A stretch of DNA of 54,335 bases from Clostridium sp. UBA4548 (GTDB lineage: Bacteria; Bacillota; Clostridia; Clostridiales; Clostridiaceae). The notes beneath the pieces are model-generated. The model was not told the DNA's origin. It saw only the letters and a program-made list of their open reading frames with translations, and searched no databases. Each line of letters begins with the position of its first letter. Within the stretch, counting starts at the first letter, position 1. The translations under genes were made by a program, and so were the position numbers. The stretch covers positions 1-54,335 of the forward strand of contig NZ_DGLI01000015.1 of NCBI RefSeq assembly GCF_002387895.1, in the 5' to 3' direction. This document shows, piece after piece, positions 50,953 to 54,335 of this stretch.

Positions 50953-52615
50953 AGTAATATTATTAACTAAAGCTTTTCTAAGAAGTAATTTTGGAAGTGA
51001 AAACTCCGTAAAGCGAAAAGAAAAAAAAGGATGGGCTTATGCAAATATAATTGCTATTGCTTTTGCTTTCATTGTATTTACCATAAGTATTAGCGCTATG
51101 CTACTAGGTATTTATGATGCTTTAGAAACAATTAAGCAAACAGGACTTCTGGTTGCATTAGGTTATAATATTTATGCTTTAATGGTTTTCATATTTGGAA
51201 TAATGTCAGTAATAACTGTATTTTATTTTGCTAAAGATGTAGAGTATGTATTGCCATTACCATTTAAGCCATGGCAAATATCTCTTGCAAAGTTTTTTTC
51301 AGTACTTGTATATGAATATATAGTAGGAATCTTTATAATGGTTCCCGTAACAGTTGCTTATGGGTATAAATCAGGAGCTGGAATAACATTTTATTTAATT
51401 TCTATTTTATGTTTTATAGCTATCCCGATTTTACCTTTAATATATAGTAGTTTAATTTCCATGATTCTCATGAGATTTACAGGTATTTCAAAGCATAAAG
51501 ATGGTTTTAGAATTATTGCAGGTATTTTAGCTATGGTAATAGCACTTGGAATTAACTTTGTTACAAACAGTATGGCACAAAAGGGTGCGAAAAGCCTAGA
51601 AGCCTTACAGAGTATCTTAGCGCAAGGCGAAAATTCACTTATAAATACTATGTCCAATCTTTTCATAACCTCTAAGTTAGGGGCCTATGCAGCGGTTAGT
51701 AATGATATGGGAAAAACTCTTATGAATGTACTATTACTAGTAGTAATATCATTAATTGCAATAATTATATTTATTGTTATAGCAAATAGTTTCTACTTAA
51801 AAGGGGCTATTGGAGCATCAGAAAGTTATGGCAAGAAAAACAAGTTAACTACTAGGGAAATAGATAAAAATATTATACAAAGCTCACAGCTTAAAACTTG
51901 GGTAAAGAAGGAATTTATAATACTTTTAAGGACTCCAGCCTACTTGCTAAATTGTGTAGCTATAGTAGTGCTCTTACCAATTATTCTGGGTTTCTCTTTA
52001 ATAGCTGAAGGTAACTCAGCCAATACATTAGATATGTTAAGGGGATTTTTAGCCAATAAAGAAACCTATACAATAGTTTTAGTGGCAACCTTTGGGGGAA
52101 TACTATTTACTTGTGGCACTAATCCAGCGGCATCAACGTCTATTTCAAGAGAAGGAGATAAGGTGTTTATTTCAAAATACCTCCCAGTTAGCTATAAAAC
52201 CCAAATTAACGCAAAAATTATTTCTAGCATTATGCTTAATAGTATCACTGTTGCTATTGTAATAGCTGGGTTAATGATTTTAAGGGCGGATTTTAATATT
52301 ATAGCTATGGTAGCAGTAGTATCAATATTAGTTTTATACTTTAGTGGAGCTTCTGGTGTACTTATAGATTTGGCAGCACCTAAGCTTATATGGGACAATG
52401 AACAAAAGGCAGTAAAACAAAATCTTAACTCATTAAAGTCAATGCTACTTGCAATTATTTTAGGGGCAATAGTTATAGGTCCAATAATTATATTACAAGC
52501 CAATTTAAGTATAGCTTTCCTATTAATATTCTTTCTACTTTTAATTGCAGATATAGTTCTTTATAAATTAATAGGTACTTTGGGCGTAGAATGGTTTAAG
52601 AGGTTATCTGATTAA
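50945..52615 (+). CDS. ABC exporter membrane subunit
   Basis: A 556-aa protein with about 12 membrane helices in two halves separated by a hydrophilic loop (around residues 300-325). It is longer than ordinary ABC-2 permeases and looks like the ABC exporter fusion type found in low-GC Firmicutes. YVLPLPFKPWQISLAKFFSVLVYEY is a typical conserved cytosolic segment. It begins inside the ATPase gene. Export of a lipid, peptide or drug is possible; nothing in the sequence decides. Confidence 0.88.
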   Translation: MNRVILLTKAFLRSNFGSENSVKRKEKKGWAYANIIAIAFAFIVFTISISAMLLGIYDALETIKQTGLLVALGYNIYALMVFIFGIMSVITVFYFAKDVEYVLPLPFKPWQISLAKFFSVLVYEYIVGIFIMVPVTVAYGYKSGAGITFYLISILCFIAIPILPLIYSSLISMILMRFTGISKHKDGFRIIAGILAMVIALGINFVTNSMAQKGAKSLEALQSILAQGENSLINTMSNLFITSKLGAYAAVSNDMGKTLMNVLLLVVISLIAIIIFIVIANSFYLKGAIGASESYGKKNKLTTREIDKNIIQSSQLKTWVKKEFIILLRTPAYLLNCVAIVVLLPIILGFSLIAEGNSANTLDMLRGFLANKETYTIVLVATFGGILFTCGTNPAASTSISREGDKVFISKYLPVSYKTQINAKIISSIMLNSITVAIVIAGLMILRADFNIIAMVAVVSILVLYFSGASGVLIDLAAPKLIWDNEQKAVKQNLNSLKSMLLAIILGAIVIGPIIILQANLSIAFLLIFFLLLIADIVLYKLIGTLGVEWFKRLSD

Positions 52616-52785
52616 GTAGTATGTGAAGGGGATTTTATAAAAGTAATTGAAATCCTACCATTAGTAAAATGGAGAATAGGAAAAGGAAAATTTTATTTCT
52701 AGAGTTTTAGTTATAAAGTTCCATAACAAAGAAACACATTAAAAATAAAAAGAAAGTTTAAGTTGATTTTAATAGCAGACCTAGT
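52616..52785. other. Intergenic stretch after the ABC exporter
   Basis: First part of a 503-bp gap (52616-53118). No ORF or promoter was recognised; the stem-loop and the alcohol dehydrogenase promoter in the rest of the gap are listed separately. Confidence 0.3.
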
Positions 52786-52813
52786 ACCTCTATACTTATA
52801 TTAGTATAGAGGT
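52786..52813 (+). terminator. Terminator of the ABC exporter operon
   Basis: ACCTCTATACT (52786-52796) pairs perfectly with AGTATAGAGGT (52803-52813) and is followed by TTGTTTAT. Confidence 0.78.
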
Positions 52814-53031
52814 TTGTTTATATAAAAATATGCAAAATGTTATAAATATTTGCTGTTAAGTATTAAAGACTTAATATTAAATAAGGCTAAAGACATTTAC
52901 CTGTAGTAAATAATTTTACTATATAAGAGGATAAATAAAGTATGGATTTTAATTCAGTATTTGTAATATAACACTCTTTCTAAACATTTTAATAAAATAA
53001 TTAGAATATATATTTAATATAGTAGAAAATA

Positions 53032-53060
53032 TTAACAAAGATTATAAAATTATGTATAAT
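53032..53060 (+). promoter_or_regulatory. Promoter of the iron alcohol dehydrogenase gene
   Basis: TTAACA (53032-53037) and TATAAT (53055-53060) are 17 bp apart, about 60 bp before the start codon, a near-consensus vegetative promoter. Confidence 0.7.
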
Positions 53061-53118
53061 TATTTTTATATAAGTTGAATAATAACTTCATTGAATATAC
53101 AAGAAAGAGGAGAAGAAG

Positions 53119-54282
53119 ATGAAAAATTTTAACTATTCAATTCCAACAGAAATATTTTTTGGTGAAGGGCAAATAAAGGTTTTACCAGAACAAATAAAAA
53201 AATATGGTTCTAAGGTACTAATTGTTTATGGCGGTGGAAGTATAAAGAAAAATGGAGTATACGATAAAGTTGTAGAACTTCTAAATTCAAATGAAATTAA
53301 ATTTTGGGAGCTTTCAGGAGTAGATCCAAATCCTAGGATAACCAGTGTAAGAAAAGGCATAGAACTGTGTAGGGATAACAATATAGAATTTATATTGCCA
53401 GTAGGTGGTGGAAGCTCTATTGATTGCTCTAAGGTAATTGCAGCTGGATATTACTATGAAGGAGAACCTTGGGATATAGTTTTAGACTCTTCTAAAATAA
53501 GTAATGCTCTTCCGATAGGAACTATATTGACTCTTGCGGCTACAGGTTCAGAAATGAATGCAGGAGCAGTAATTACAAATATGGACACTAACCAAAAACT
53601 AGGAACAGGAAATCCTTCGATGAAGCCTAAGTTTTCTATATTAGATCCCACCTATACCTTTACGGTACCCAAAAATCAAACTGCTGCAGGCACTGTAGAT
53701 ATTATGAGTCACGTTTTTGAAAATTACTTTAGTAGTACTAAAGGTGCATATGTTCAAAACAGACTTTCGGAAGCTATAATTAAAACATGTATCCACTATG
53801 GAAAGATTGCTATGGATGAGCCTGAAAACTATGAGGCTAGAGCTAATTTAATGTGGTCATCCAGCCTTGCTTTAAATGGATTATTAGGATATGGTAAAGA
53901 ATCTAGGTGGAGCGTTCACCCAATGGAACATGAGTTAAGCGCTTATTATGATATTACCCATGGGGTTGGACTTGGAATACTAACACCTTATTGGATGGAA
54001 TATGTTTTAAATGAAAATACAGTGGAGAATTTTGTTGAATACGGAATAAATGTATGGGGGATAAATCCCAATGGTGATAAATTTTCTATAGCAAAGGCAG
54101 CTATAGAAAAAACTAAGGAGTTCTTTGTGTCTCTTGGAATACCAATGCATTTAAAAGAAGTTGGTATTGGAGAAGAAAAACTTCATATAATGGCTAAAGC
54201 AGCTACAAAGCATGGAAGTTTAGGGTTATTTAGACCTCTAGATGAAAATGATGTATTAAATATATATAAAGCTGCGCTATAA
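53119..54282 (+). CDS. Iron-containing alcohol dehydrogenase (butanol dehydrogenase-like)
   Basis: A 387-aa NAD(P)H-dependent alcohol dehydrogenase of the group III, BDH/YqhD/YugJ subgroup. The N-terminus NFNYSIPTEIFFGEGQIKVLPEQI is typical, GGGSSIDCSKVIAAG binds the cofactor, and metal ligands are DIMSHVFE (Asp, His) and HPMEHELSAYYDITHGVGL (His residues). Clostridial members reduce butyraldehyde or acetaldehyde to alcohol. AGAGGAGAAG precedes the ATG. It is a single gene with its own promoter and terminator. Confidence 0.95.
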   Translation: MKNFNYSIPTEIFFGEGQIKVLPEQIKKYGSKVLIVYGGGSIKKNGVYDKVVELLNSNEIKFWELSGVDPNPRITSVRKGIELCRDNNIEFILPVGGGSSIDCSKVIAAGYYYEGEPWDIVLDSSKISNALPIGTILTLAATGSEMNAGAVITNMDTNQKLGTGNPSMKPKFSILDPTYTFTVPKNQTAAGTVDIMSHVFENYFSSTKGAYVQNRLSEAIIKTCIHYGKIAMDEPENYEARANLMWSSSLALNGLLGYGKESRWSVHPMEHELSAYYDITHGVGLGILTPYWMEYVLNENTVENFVEYGINVWGINPNGDKFSIAKAAIEKTKEFFVSLGIPMHLKEVGIGEEKLHIMAKAATKHGSLGLFRPLDENDVLNIYKAAL

Positions 54283-54286
54283 AATT

Positions 54287-54314
54287 ATAGTGAGATGTCT
54301 AGTCATCTCACTAT
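54287..54314 (+). terminator. Terminator of the alcohol dehydrogenase gene
   Basis: ATAGTGAGATG (54287-54297) pairs perfectly with CATCTCACTAT (54304-54314), then TTTTATT. Confidence 0.9.
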
Positions 54315-54335
54315 TTTTATTGTGTAACGAATACC

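Noticed and set aside
1..54335. tRNA, rRNA, CRISPR, insertion sequence or prophage genes
   Set aside because: I looked for T-loop motifs, regular direct repeats with spacers, transposase and phage motifs and saw none.

Overview
The window is a compact, very AT-rich chromosomal segment from an anaerobic, endospore-forming Firmicute, most likely a Clostridium (Clostridiaceae). The reasons are the strong AGGAGG ribosome-binding sites, the low GC, a complete spoVAC-spoVAD-spoVAE operon, a ytfI-ytfJ (DUF2953-GerW) pair, a Spo0E-type phosphatase, DUF3793 and DUF1836 proteins, and a sigma-54 regulator paired with a cysteine desulfidase. I see no rRNA, tRNA, CRISPR array, insertion sequence or prophage. 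Assignments rest on reading motifs, not on database searches.

Layout. 1-8 kb: a GapB-like glyceraldehyde-3-phosphate dehydrogenase with its promoter, a cupin, a patatin phospholipase, a small glutaredoxin, a YfcC-type carrier with a small partner, a DEDDh exonuclease and glycerate kinase. 8-11.4 kb: the most unusual locus, a protein of eight 22-residue repeats followed by a MoxR-type AAA+ ATPase and a HExxH/VWA (DUF2201) protein. The ATPase gene lacks its own Shine-Dalgarno and follows an A6 tract, a hairpin and a 5-codon ORF. 11.6-15.8 kb: alanine racemase, M20 amidohydrolase, M55 D-aminopeptidase and S66 LD-carboxypeptidase, a D-amino-acid and muropeptide cluster. 15.9-21.4 kb: DUF3793, DNA polymerase IV, an ECF S component, a membrane-anchored MutS-like ATPase and DUF1836. 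21.9-27.6 kb: an oppABCDF operon. 27.6-34.8 kb: more peptide use (M20 tripeptidase-like, M42, CstA carrier, M29 aminopeptidase).

35-39 kb: hemolysin III-like protein, Spo0E family, GerW/DUF2953 and an NCS2 purine permease. 39.3-42.9 kb: sigma-54 activator and L-cysteine desulfidase with a near-consensus -24/-12 promoter and palindromic upstream sites. 43-46.3 kb: a PAP2/haloperoxidase-like protein and the spoVA operon, which ends in a 42-aa gene below the usual length cutoff. 46.7-54.3 kb: a 56-aa gene, a zinc-ribbon coiled-coil protein, DegV, formimidoylglutamase, a two-gene ABC exporter and an iron alcohol dehydrogenase.

Together the genes describe peptide and amino-acid scavenging (Opp, five peptidases, CstA, cysteine and histidine degradation), cell-wall peptide recycling and sporulation/germination. 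Most transcription units end in clear stem-loops, which are listed.
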